Of a stretch of 64,000 nt of DNA, positions 24,568 to 33,424 are shown one piece after another. Source of the stretch: Claveliimonas acetigenes. GTDB taxonomy: Bacteria > Bacillota > Clostridia > Lachnospirales > Lachnospiraceae. Both the position numbers and the translations under genes were made by a program. The notes beneath the pieces were generated by a model. It did no database searches. It saw only the letters and a list, made by a program, of their open reading frames with translations, and was not told the origin of the DNA. Where the stretch lies: the NCBI RefSeq assembly GCF_025567385.1, contig NZ_JAOQJU010000006.1, positions 68,956-132,955 of the forward strand, written 5' to 3'. Within the stretch, counting starts at the first letter, position 1, and each line of letters opens with the position of its first letter.

Positions 24568-24594
24568 TCGTGAATCTAACAAAACATTTCTATT

Positions 24595-27500
24595 TTATTT
24601 TTCAAATTTTTCCATGAATCTCTGAATAATGATTGCGCACTCTGCACGGCTTGTGCTTCCCTGCGGATCCAGGCGGTAGGATCCATTGTCATTCTTCTTA
24701 CCGGAGATAATCTCATTCTCAACCGCCCACTTCATGGCTTCTTCTGCAAATTCACTTACCGTACCGGCATCTGTAAATCTGCTGATTTCTGCAGTCTTTG
24801 ACGTATCGTATCCCTTGTAATCGGCATAGCGGTACATCATAACTACCATCTGCTCACGGGTAATCGGATCGTTTGTTCCAAAATAACCGGAGTCTGTATA
24901 ACCTGTAACAACCTTTGCCTCAGCCGCCCATAAAACTGCATCTGAATAAAATTGCTCATCCGGTACATCCGGGAATCTGTTCGTATACGTTACCTTCGGC
25001 GTTCCTTCAATTCTGTGAAGAATGGTTGCAAACTGCGCACGTACCAGCGTTGTGTATGGATCGAAATGGGTGCCATCTATACCTGTCATAGTTCCTGCAT
25101 AATAGTTGTAAGCCACTTCCTTGTAGAACCAATCGGTATCTGCAACATCTATGTAGGGCAGTTTTCCAACAGGCACAAGCGCTTCCATTGCCTCTGTCAG
25201 CTCCTTTGCCGCCCGATCCACATCTTCCTGCTTCGGCTCTTTTTCTTCATTCACAGATTTCGCATCTTGCAGAGCCTCCTGGAATACCTGCCAGGAAGCT
25301 TCTGTATAGTCAGATTCCTTCAGCTTCTCTGCTTCCTGAATCACTGCTTCCAGCTTCGTCTTGTCAACGGTAATAACCGGGTCATCCGGCGGTGTCACCG
25401 GCTTTTCTTTCAGCCCATTCTGTGCCTCTTCCAATGCAGTCTTTGCACTGTCTACCTCTTCCTGCGTTGCATCTTCTTTATCCATGATTACCTGCGCCTT
25501 ATTTAAAGCCTCCTGGAATGCTTCCCAGGAATCAGCAGTATAATCATCCGCCTCTAATTTTGCGGTGTTTTCGATTGCCTGTTTCAACGCATCTTTCGTT
25601 ACCAGCGGCACATCCGGCTTTTCTTTCAGCCCATTCTGCGCCTCTTCCAATGTAGTCTTTGCATTGTCCACCTCTTCCTGCGTTGCATCTTCTTTACCCA
25701 GGATTTCTTTTGCCTTATTCAAAGCCTCCTGGAATACTTCCCAAGAATCGGCAGTATAATCATCCGCCTCTAATTTTGCGGTATTTTCGATTGCCTGTTT
25801 CAACGCATCCTTCGTTACCGGCGGCACATCCGGCTCTTTCTCTTCCACTGCCGCCGTCTCTGCGCTCACAATCGTTCCATCTTCCACAGAACTTCCAACC
25901 GCAACGCTGATCTTCTTTCCTGCATCACCGTCTGTCAGGACATAAGTTTCTTCTACAGCGCCCTCAATTGCATTTCCATCCGCGTACCACTGATAAGAAA
26001 GAGTACCCGTATTATTCGTATCCGTCACAACCGCCTTTAATTCTGAACCGACAACCGCATCTCCCTCGACGGAAACCTTTCCTGTCAGTTTTGTTACGGT
26101 TTCCGTAGTCTTCTGGAACATCTTATAGTTCGTCATAACACTGGAACCGCTGGTTAAGAATTTCCCGGACGCATCCATCGCACGAATCTGAACCATATTA
26201 TTGACATTCTCACCATTTCTGAATGCTGTATCATCCACCGCAAGAACTGCCTTTCCATTTGTAACATCCGCTTCTCCCGCACGGATACCATTCACATAGA
26301 AAGCAATTTTCTTAATATTATTATTGGTAACACTTGCTGTAATAGATGTCTCGCCTGATTCTAATGTCTGGATATCCGATACAGTAAGTGCATTGGACCC
26401 TTTGTAACGGCCCCAGGAACTCAGCAGATTCTCTACGGACGTAAACTGCTTATCCAGCCATGCCACACGGTTTTCAATAAAATACTTCATCGTATTTATC
26501 GCATCGTCAAAGGTCTCGCCCTGTTTGTAAACTACCTGTCCATTCGTCACGCCATAACCGCTGTACCTGTTATAAGTAGAACTCCATTTTTCATCATTCG
26601 CCACAGACGCCGCACGATACTGCTCTGTAAGCTGGTCGATTCTTCCGCCGTCTTTTATCATATCCTCAATCACTGCACGGACACTGTCCCACTCTTCATA
26701 GGCAAGCATTGCAAAATACGGATCCGAGATCAGATAACGATTCCAATTCTGACGCTGATAAGCTTGTTCACAGAAGCTGTCCTGTGTCGTATGCCAGCCT
26801 TCCACTACCCATACCGCTGAATTACTGTACATATTGATATTGCCCCAGCACCAGTCAAAATCCCAGACAGGCCCCATCTTCATCACGTCATCTAAATCCT
26901 TATACATCAGGGTACTGTTCTTCATCGCATCCCAGTTCATCGTATACTCTACCACAAACCAGTTCTGCAGCAGGGACTTTACATCGTACAGCTCACTGTA
27001 ATGCACTTCTTCTCCGTCATACTCCGCATAGAAATCATCGTCGTGAAGCGCATTCTCAAATGCCTGCAGATAAGTCTTCGCATAATCCATCATCGTTGTA
27101 CTGGTCTTCGCATATTCCGGCGCCTCAAAGAACATCGGATATCCATAATCCGTATAGAATTTGGAGATGAACTTTGACTGTCCCAGGCGGAAATCCATGT
27201 CAAATACAAATCCTCCGGTAAATTCCGGAATCTCTTCTGTATAATAATCAGAAACCTTATAAGTCTTTCCTTTATATACCACATTTCCGGTATCAACCCA
27301 GCTCAAATCCAGCTCGCCTACCTGTTCTTCCAACGCAGACGTATCATTTTTTGAAAATCCTTCGGCATCCGCAATCGCCGCCGCAATATCTTCTCCCAGA
27401 GCACACCAGTCAAATACTTCGATTCTTCCTTCATCCACACGCTTATGCTCTGCGATCTGGTAGAATCCACGGTATTCGCCGTTCAGAATCAGCACGCACG

Positions 27501-29388
27501 GTTCTGCATCCAGATAGCACTCCATTCCGATATCCGCCGCGAACTGATACACCAGCTCATTTCTCATATTTGTATGGTCAATCACATTTGCCAAAAGAAC
27601 CCAGTGCTTACTCTTGCCCATACCAAGGACATCCGTCTTTTTATCCAGCTTCAGTTTATATGGCTTCTTCAGGCCATTCGCCGCCGCATAATCCCACGTG
27701 GAATTACCGCGCCCCTTAATCTCCGTCAGCCCATCATACAGAACCGAATCTTTCTGGAAATTATCACTTCCCTGGATACGCATGTTCGCATCTTTGTAAG
27801 TATCCTTCACAATAACGTCCTGGTTATCCTCTGTGTCAATATAGATTACCGGAAGCTCGCTCATGTACGTGCTAACTTCCCATGACGCATCATAATTCGT
27901 GGCTGTTACGACAACCTTAATAAACTTCTCCAGATCATTCTCTGTTGGTGTATAAGTATTCCCTGTAACACCGCTTAACGTACTGCCGCCAACACTCCAC
28001 CGATACGTACACTCCATATCTTCCGGCGCATTCTGCACGGAAACTGTCAATGCCGTTCCCGCCTTCGCATAATTCTGGTCAAATTCCGCCGTTATATTGG
28101 ACACAACTGTTATGGTGTACTTCCTGGTCTTACCATCTTCTGTGGAAGCCGTCAGCACAACCTTCACCGGCGACAACACACCTTTTACCTTCGCCGTCGT
28201 CCCCTCGACCGCAATAACATCCGGATTGCTGCTGGTCCAGGTGACTTTCACATCTCCCACGGAATCCGGAAGTGTAAAGTCCTTTGTAACACTGTTAGCA
28301 TTCTCATTCTTTGCAAATTCCGGCGCAAGGGCAAGCAGACCAAGATAACCGGACGGTCCTTCGTTCTTACAGATCTGAAGAAGCGGATAACTGTCTGTGG
28401 ATGCATACCACACTTCCGCGTCCAGATTCTCCGGAAGCACACCGGATTTCAGCTCATCTTCTGACACCTCAACCGTTCCGGAACCGGATGGCTCTCCGGT
28501 TGCAAACAGGAAATAAGAATTCTTCACACAGCTATTATCCGCACCATTTGCAAATGGAGCAATCGCATACCCCAGCTCGCCTCTGAAACTGGTATAACCC
28601 ACATTCACACATCCTGAAATTTCTTTACAATTGGATATAGACACCCGTCCGATAATACCGCCGGAGAATTCATTAGCAGTAGAACTTCCGGCAAGAATCT
28701 CCGCGCCATTGTAAATATTCTTCACAGTAATAAAGTTGTTGCCCATCGACGCGCTTGTACGGCATTCCCCAATCAGGCCTCCTGCGCCCACCGTATCACA
28801 CTGGTTGGAACCATTTACCTTGATGCTTCCGTCAAGAACAGCAATATTCTCAATCGCAGCATAACCGTTCACTTCCCCTGCAAGAGTTCCCGCCGCCGCC
28901 AGGCCGCCCGTAATGTCTACGGTAATGTCAACATTGGCAAATACAAGATTCTTCACAGACGCATAATCCGCCTCGCTTGCAGATGCAACAACACTAAATA
29001 ACCCGATCTGCGCATAGTTGGTTTTGCCTGTAAAATCCTCTTTCACTTCCATCGTAAGATTGGAAATCAAATGCCCCTGTCCGTCAAATGTGCCGGAAAA
29101 CACATTATCACCTGACACCGTTCCTTTCTCGCCCTCGATTCCTCCGATCGGAGTAAAGACACTTCCCGCCATATCCAAGTCATTCTTCAGGACATAATCG
29201 CCCGATAATGGATATGCTGCATCCTTGCCAATCTTCTGTAACTCCTCCGGCGTACTGATCTCAATCGCATCAGCCGCCTCAACTTCCGAAGCTCCGCCTC
29301 CAAACATTGCCGGATTGATAAGCCCTGCCAACATTGCCGCACCACAAAGCAAGCTTATCAGACGAAGCTTCCGTCTTTTTTTCTGCAT
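24595..29388 (-). CDS. SLH-anchored CotH-kinase family surface protein
   Basis: I start it at ATG 29388 (MQKKRRKLRLISLLCGAAMLAG), because AGGAGG lies nine bases before it; two upstream ATGs sit on or too near that site. About 1597 residues. Order: signal peptide; beta-helix-like GLUG-type region (about 40-330); two Ig-like domains (about 350-520); a CotH domain with KGRGNSTWD, KKPYKLKLDKK, LLANVIDHTNMRNEL, GEYRGFYQIAEHKR and GPVWDFDWCWGN (about 540-960); another Ig-like part; three FIVAR repeats (about 1180-1390); three SLH domains to the end. CotH proteins are atypical kinases; cellulosomal CotH modules are also known. The SLH part should bind secondary wall polymer. Substrate unknown. Confidence 0.88.
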   Translation of the reverse strand: MQKKRRKLRLISLLCGAAMLAGLINPAMFGGGASEVEAADAIEISTPEELQKIGKDAAYPLSGDYVLKNDLDMAGSVFTPIGGIEGEKGTVSGDNVFSGTFDGQGHLISNLTMEVKEDFTGKTNYAQIGLFSVVASASEADYASVKNLVFANVDITVDITGGLAAAGTLAGEVNGYAAIENIAVLDGSIKVNGSNQCDTVGAGGLIGECRTSASMGNNFITVKNIYNGAEILAGSSTANEFSGGIIGRVSISNCKEISGCVNVGYTSFRGELGYAIAPFANGADNSCVKNSYFLFATGEPSGSGTVEVSEDELKSGVLPENLDAEVWYASTDSYPLLQICKNEGPSGYLGLLALAPEFAKNENANSVTKDFTLPDSVGDVKVTWTSSNPDVIAVEGTTAKVKGVLSPVKVVLTASTEDGKTRKYTITVVSNITAEFDQNYAKAGTALTVSVQNAPEDMECTYRWSVGGSTLSGVTGNTYTPTENDLEKFIKVVVTATNYDASWEVSTYMSELPVIYIDTEDNQDVIVKDTYKDANMRIQGSDNFQKDSVLYDGLTEIKGRGNSTWDYAAANGLKKPYKLKLDKKTDVLGMGKSKHWVLLANVIDHTNMRNELVYQFAADIGMECYLDAEPCVLILNGEYRGFYQIAEHKRVDEGRIEVFDWCALGEDIAAAIADAEGFSKNDTSALEEQVGELDLSWVDTGNVVYKGKTYKVSDYYTEEIPEFTGGFVFDMDFRLGQSKFISKFYTDYGYPMFFEAPEYAKTSTTMMDYAKTYLQAFENALHDDDFYAEYDGEEVHYSELYDVKSLLQNWFVVEYTMNWDAMKNSTLMYKDLDDVMKMGPVWDFDWCWGNINMYSNSAVWVVEGWHTTQDSFCEQAYQRQNWNRYLISDPYFAMLAYEEWDSVRAVIEDMIKDGGRIDQLTEQYRAASVANDEKWSSTYNRYSGYGVTNGQVVYKQGETFDDAINTMKYFIENRVAWLDKQFTSVENLLSSWGRYKGSNALTVSDIQTLESGETSITASVTNNNIKKIAFYVNGIRAGEADVTNGKAVLAVDDTAFRNGENVNNMVQIRAMDASGKFLTSGSSVMTNYKMFQKTTETVTKLTGKVSVEGDAVVGSELKAVVTDTNNTGTLSYQWYADGNAIEGAVEETYVLTDGDAGKKISVAVGSSVEDGTIVSAETAAVEEKEPDVPPVTKDALKQAIENTAKLEADDYTADSWEVFQEALNKAKEILGKEDATQEEVDNAKTTLEEAQNGLKEKPDVPLVTKDALKQAIENTAKLEADDYTADSWEAFQEALNKAQVIMDKEDATQEEVDSAKTALEEAQNGLKEKPVTPPDDPVITVDKTKLEAVIQEAEKLKESDYTEASWQVFQEALQDAKSVNEEKEPKQEDVDRAAKELTEAMEALVPVGKLPYIDVADTDWFYKEVAYNYYAGTMTGIDGTHFDPYTTLVRAQFATILHRIEGTPKVTYTNRFPDVPDEQFYSDAVLWAAEAKVVTGYTDSGYFGTNDPITREQMVVMMYRYADYKGYDTSKTAEISRFTDAGTVSEFAEEAMKWAVENEIISGKKNDNGSYRLDPQGSTSRAECAIIIQRFMEKFEK
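25391..25822 (-). repeat. Two 216-bp tandem repeats encoding FIVAR domains
   Basis: The two 72-residue units starting VTKDALKQAIENTAKLE differ at only a few positions in DNA and protein. A third, more diverged unit follows toward the C-terminus. A near-identical FIVAR stretch occurs in the GH43 protein near 58340-58470. Confidence 0.8.
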
Positions 29389-29487
29389 TCTCATACGCCT
29401 CCTTTTTTTCATGAAATATAATTAAAAAGACCTATTTTAAACTTAACACTTTATTGCAAAATGCACAAGTTTTCTTTTGCTTTTTTC

Positions 29488-29520
29488 ATAAAAAAACGCC
29501 TGCCGGAGCTGACAGACGTT
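29488..29520 (-). terminator. Terminator after the PrdA-like gene
   Basis: On the minus strand AACGTCTGTC pairs over ten positions (some G-U) with GGCAGGCGTT around six bases, followed by a T-run. It lies about 30 bases past the stop at 29552. Confidence 0.88.
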
Positions 29521-29551
29521 TCATGCTTTCTGATTTTCTTTTTTGGCTTCT

Positions 29552-29962
29552 TTAAACCGGAAGTTCAAGATAGATATCTTTACCTTCTTTGATGGAAATA
29601 ACAACCTTTCCATGCGCAACTTTCATAGCCGCGCCTTCTACATTGACAGCCGGCGCTGCCGGAGCTTCTTCTTCCTCTGCAGGAGCTTCCGCTTCCTCTT
29701 CTTCTGACACTTCTTTGATTCCGTCCACATTATCTACGGTCAATGGACACAGAGAATCGCTGGTCTTCGTAAGCTTTGCCCCAAGCACCTGTTCAATCGT
29801 AAGGCATCCGTCCAGTGACAAAAGTCCTGAATCTACTAATTCATCAAAAATTGCCGGATCCTCCAGGTTTGCCGGTTCAATTGTAATTCCTGCTTCTGCT
29901 CTGCAGCATAATACTGCCGGGTCTTTCGCGTGTGCTTTTGCGGTTTCCGCTGTAATGGACAT
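29552..29962 (-). CDS. Standalone protein resembling the N-terminus of D-proline reductase PrdA
   Basis: A 136-residue protein with AGAGGAGG before the ATG. MSITAETAKAHAKDPAVLCCR, EDPAIFDELVDSGLLS and LTIEQVLGAKL match from memory the start of the PrdA proprotein of proline-fermenting Clostridia, including the Cys pair (19-20). A Glu/Ala/Pro-rich linker (about 85-108) is followed by a short beta-rich end, KVAHGKVVISIKEGKDIYLELP. The frame then stops; the catalytic part of PrdA, with its cleavage site, is missing and no prd genes are nearby. It has its own promoter and terminator, so it seems to be a working single gene and not debris. Function unknown; the likeness should be tested by profile search. 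Confidence 0.55.
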   Translation of the reverse strand: MSITAETAKAHAKDPAVLCCRAEAGITIEPANLEDPAIFDELVDSGLLSLDGCLTIEQVLGAKLTKTSDSLCPLTVDNVDGIKEVSEEEEAEAPAEEEEAPAAPAVNVEGAAMKVAHGKVVISIKEGKDIYLELPV

Positions 29963-30001
29963 ACCAATTACCTCCTCTTACTGGTCATTTATCTATCTTT
30001 C

Positions 30002-30031
30002 AGTATAGCCATTTAAAAAAAGGAATTCCAA
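30002..30031 (-). promoter_or_regulatory. Promoter of the PrdA-like gene
   Basis: On the minus strand TTGGAA (30031-30026) and TATACT (30007-30002) are spaced by 18 bp, about 40 bases before the ATG at 29962. Confidence 0.55.
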
Positions 30032-30049
30032 TTGATTTTCAGCATATAT

Positions 30050-31618
30050 TTATAGGTGTTTTCTATGCATTTTCTCCCGGTATCGAATCGGCGACATTCC
30101 GGTATGCTTTTTAAAGGCAAGAGAAAAGTAATTCGTGTCATTATACCCCACCATCACCGCAATCTTACCGGCTTTCATCGTTGTTGTCTCCAGCAGATAT
30201 TTGGATTTTTCAATTCTTTTCTTAATAATGTATTCACTGCAGCCTTCTTTCATTTCTCTTTTAAAAAGACTAGAAAAATAATTTGGCGATACATAGAATC
30301 GATCCGCCAGGTTAGCAACCGACAGATTCTCCTCAATATGCTCGTCAATATAGCGCCTTGCATTTGCAATAATCTCATGCTGATTATTCTCTTCTTTGAA
30401 AATCAACTTACGGATAAATGTACCGGTTATCTCCAGCACTTCTTCCCGCCCCGCTCCGATCAGCGACTTCATAAATGCTTCCAGCCTGTTATCGGCCATC
30501 TCTCCCGTCTCCAACATATAGGAGAAGAATATGCCTGCTGCAAGCTCCACACACCACCGCTGTACCTGAAGCGCCGAAAGATTATAAGTCTGCACCGCCC
30601 TTTCAAATTTCTCATAAACATGCATGACCCGTTCGCCGTCTGCAATATCGGCAATCATCGCCTGCTTAAATTCCCTGTATATGTCCTGGATAATCTGTTC
30701 TCTGTCCTGCTCGGAAGAGCTTCTCACAATCTTGCGAAATCCTTTTCTCTCCTGCTCCATCAGGCGCAGCGCATCATTGTAGGATACATACAGACTATCC
30801 AGACCTTGCACCTGGCTTCCCACCACAGCGCGAGGCTTGATATCACACTCTGTTTTCAATATTTCAGTAAGTTCTTCGACTTTCTCCGCTACATTTTTCC
30901 CCGTGTCGGAAACGAAAAATATAAGAACAATCTTGCCGTCGTCGTCAAAAAATGTAATTCCTGCCCTTCTGGCGTCTATCATATCCATACAGATACTTTT
31001 GACTGTCAGTTTATGAAAATCCTGTTCCGAATCTTTACCCACGTATACTTCCGGAATCAGAATCACAACCTCCGCTGCGCGTTCTCTTTCATTTACCAAT
31101 TCCTCAGGGTAACTTTTCGCACTGTCAGCAGTAATCCTCTGGTGAACCAGATCCCTCATAAACTGCTCCATCTCCATCTGCTTTCTGGTTCCTTCTGTCC
31201 GCAGTTTCCTGCGGTTCATCTCCTGCTGCATCCGAATTGCTTTCAGCGCTTCCACCTGTTCAGACACACTTTTCTTTAACTCTTCCTCATCAATCGGTTT
31301 CAGAAGAAAATTCTGCACCCGCAGTCGCAGGCATTGCCGGGCATAATCAAAACGGTCATATCCGGTAAGAACAAGAATCCGCATTTCTTTATCTTTTTTC
31401 TCATTTCTGATCCGGTCAATCAGATCCAGCCCGGTCATCTCCGTCATACTGATATCGGTAAGCATAATCTGCGGATGCTCTTTCTCAATCACTTCCAGCG
31501 CTTCCCTCGCCGAAGCCGCAGTAAAAACTTCATCAATCCCGACTTCTTTCCAGTCAATTCCATTTTTGATTCCCATCCGAATCATTTTCTCGTCGTCGAC
31601 CACCAACAGCTTATACAT
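30050..31618 (-). CDS. Response regulator, YesN type (REC + AraC HTH)
   Basis: A 522-residue regulator. The receiver domain has the acidic pair Asp8-Asp9, phospho-acceptor Asp55 in LTDISMTEMTG and Lys in LLKPIDEEEL. A long middle region (about 130-410) may sense or dimerise. The C-terminal 100 residues are a double AraC helix-turn-helix (VANLADRFYVSPNYFSSLFKRE; AVMVGYNDTNYFSLAFKKHTG). It directly follows the kinase gene with no gap. Such regulators usually control adjacent sugar-uptake or glycosidase genes, here probably the SLH glycan operon upstream. Confidence 0.93.
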   Translation of the reverse strand: MYKLLVVDDEKMIRMGIKNGIDWKEVGIDEVFTAASAREALEVIEKEHPQIMLTDISMTEMTGLDLIDRIRNEKKDKEMRILVLTGYDRFDYARQCLRLRVQNFLLKPIDEEELKKSVSEQVEALKAIRMQQEMNRRKLRTEGTRKQMEMEQFMRDLVHQRITADSAKSYPEELVNERERAAEVVILIPEVYVGKDSEQDFHKLTVKSICMDMIDARRAGITFFDDDGKIVLIFFVSDTGKNVAEKVEELTEILKTECDIKPRAVVGSQVQGLDSLYVSYNDALRLMEQERKGFRKIVRSSSEQDREQIIQDIYREFKQAMIADIADGERVMHVYEKFERAVQTYNLSALQVQRWCVELAAGIFFSYMLETGEMADNRLEAFMKSLIGAGREEVLEITGTFIRKLIFKEENNQHEIIANARRYIDEHIEENLSVANLADRFYVSPNYFSSLFKREMKEGCSEYIIKKRIEKSKYLLETTTMKAGKIAVMVGYNDTNYFSLAFKKHTGMSPIRYREKMHRKHL

Positions 31619-33397
31619 CTAAATAACCCCCTTATCTTCCGTTTTTCCCTCTATTGGAAGATGAATTTCCACCGTCACGCCGCCAAATTCATTCTTAAAG
31701 AAACGAAGCCCGTACTCTTTGCCAAACAGAAGTTCAATTCTCTTATTTACATTACGCACTCCATACCCAAAGGTCTCATCATGCCGGGAAATGGACTGAT
31801 TCATCTCATCAATCTTCTCCTGACTCATTCCGCTCCCACTGTCGCACACCTGCAGATAAACATCCTGATTCTCTCTGTGTATGCGGAGGGTAACCACTCC
31901 CTTTTCTCCTTCTTTTATCCGGATGCCATGATAAATGGCATTCTCAATCAACGGCTGAAGCGTCATTTTCGGAATCAGCAGCGAATGGAATTCCTCCGGT
32001 ATCCGGTCTTCCAGCTCAATGATATTATCATACCTCATATTCTGGATAACCAGATAGGAACGAATATGCTCCAGTTCCTGCTTTAACGGTATAATTTCCT
32101 TCCCACGGCTCAGGACGATGCGGTAATACTGCGCAAGCGCCTTCACCATAGTACAGATTTCTTTATTCCCATCCGCCAGCGCCTGCCAGTGAATACATTC
32201 CAGTGTATTATAGAGAAAGTGCGGTTTAATCTGGGACTGCAACGCATTGAACCGTATCTGCTCAATCTGATGCTGCTCAACCTTCACCTGTTCCATCAAT
32301 CCGTCAATCTCATCCATCATCGTGTTAAATCCTTCTGCAAGCTTTCTGCTGTCTTCATCCATACTGCTCTGATTGATTCTTTTGTCAAGCCGTCCCTCGG
32401 ACACATCGTCCATTGCAACGACTACCCTGTCAAGCGGCTCATAGAACGCCTTCATCATTTTCCGCAGCAAGAAAATAGATAAGACAGTCATCCCGACAAT
32501 TACAAATACCAGCACAGCCGCAACCTTCATATTACCTTTATATAATTCAAAAACAGAGATTTCATTTACAAGATAATAATTCCATTTTCCAACTTTTTGA
32601 TAATTAATCAGCACACCATTCTTTTGAAAGCTTCCGGAGTCTCCCTGCATCTGTTCCTGGTACGTAACTCTCTTGCCAATCCTCTCCTGATTCGCAACAG
32701 AGACAATCTTTCCATTACAATCCATCAAGAACATCTCATTATCTGCTTCCTTCTCTTTCTCCAAATGGAGCTGCTCAATCAGACTGTCATTCAAATTCAT
32801 GATCAGCATTCCTCTCGCCTCTTCTATAGAAGTTGCAGAATAGATTGGGTGATATATAGTCAACGTGTATTTTCCATCACGAAAATACCGGTTGCTGAAG
32901 CTCATGTGGACTTTACTTTCCTGCTTTGCCGGAACGCTTTCTTCGTAATCTTCCTGATACACCAGCTCAAACCTGGCGTCCACCACACTGCTGTTTCCTT
33001 TATAAACGTATTTATTTTTATTATATTTTTCCACAACTGCAAAATTCATATTACTCTGTACATTCAGCATATTCAGAAGGTAATCATATACCTCCCCCGC
33101 CTCTCTCTCATATTCTTCTCCTGAGGATTCGGCACTCTTACAATACTCCTGCACGCTTTCTTCAATTACAAGCGCTATCGCCAGGCTTTGATACTGCTCC
33201 AGAGTCTTGTCATAATTCGAGGCAAGTGTTTCCAATTGTGTACGCGTCATCTCCTTCGACTGCTCCGTCATGTAATGAACTGCGGACAACGTAGAAACAC
33301 TTAAGATAATAACGGAAGTCATTACACTCGTCAGTGTCAGAAAAAAACTCATCTTTTTCTTTAAATTCCAGGTATTCATCCTCCCTTTTAATTCCAT
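31619..33397 (-). CDS. Sensor histidine kinase, YesM type
   Basis: A 592-residue membrane kinase. Helices at about 18-42 and 292-312 enclose a large extracellular sensor (dCache-like). A HAMP domain follows (about 315-370), then the His_kinase box with phospho-acceptor His393 in QIKPHFLYNTLE. The ATPase has ENAIYHGI (N box) and CDSGSGMSQEKI. It should sense a glycan or a binding protein outside and phosphorylate the YesN regulator. GAGG lies seven bases before the ATG. It is 27 bp behind the solute-binding protein gene. Confidence 0.94.
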   Translation of the reverse strand: MELKGRMNTWNLKKKMSFFLTLTSVMTSVIILSVSTLSAVHYMTEQSKEMTRTQLETLASNYDKTLEQYQSLAIALVIEESVQEYCKSAESSGEEYEREAGEVYDYLLNMLNVQSNMNFAVVEKYNKNKYVYKGNSSVVDARFELVYQEDYEESVPAKQESKVHMSFSNRYFRDGKYTLTIYHPIYSATSIEEARGMLIMNLNDSLIEQLHLEKEKEADNEMFLMDCNGKIVSVANQERIGKRVTYQEQMQGDSGSFQKNGVLINYQKVGKWNYYLVNEISVFELYKGNMKVAAVLVFVIVGMTVLSIFLLRKMMKAFYEPLDRVVVAMDDVSEGRLDKRINQSSMDEDSRKLAEGFNTMMDEIDGLMEQVKVEQHQIEQIRFNALQSQIKPHFLYNTLECIHWQALADGNKEICTMVKALAQYYRIVLSRGKEIIPLKQELEHIRSYLVIQNMRYDNIIELEDRIPEEFHSLLIPKMTLQPLIENAIYHGIRIKEGEKGVVTLRIHRENQDVYLQVCDSGSGMSQEKIDEMNQSISRHDETFGYGVRNVNKRIELLFGKEYGLRFFKNEFGGVTVEIHLPIEGKTEDKGVI

Positions 33398-33424
33398 ATC
33401 CCAACCTCACACTCTGTTCTTTCT

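Noticed and set aside
30056..31279. Plus-strand frame of 407 codons
   Set aside because: Antisense to the YesN-type regulator, which has clear receiver and AraC domains.
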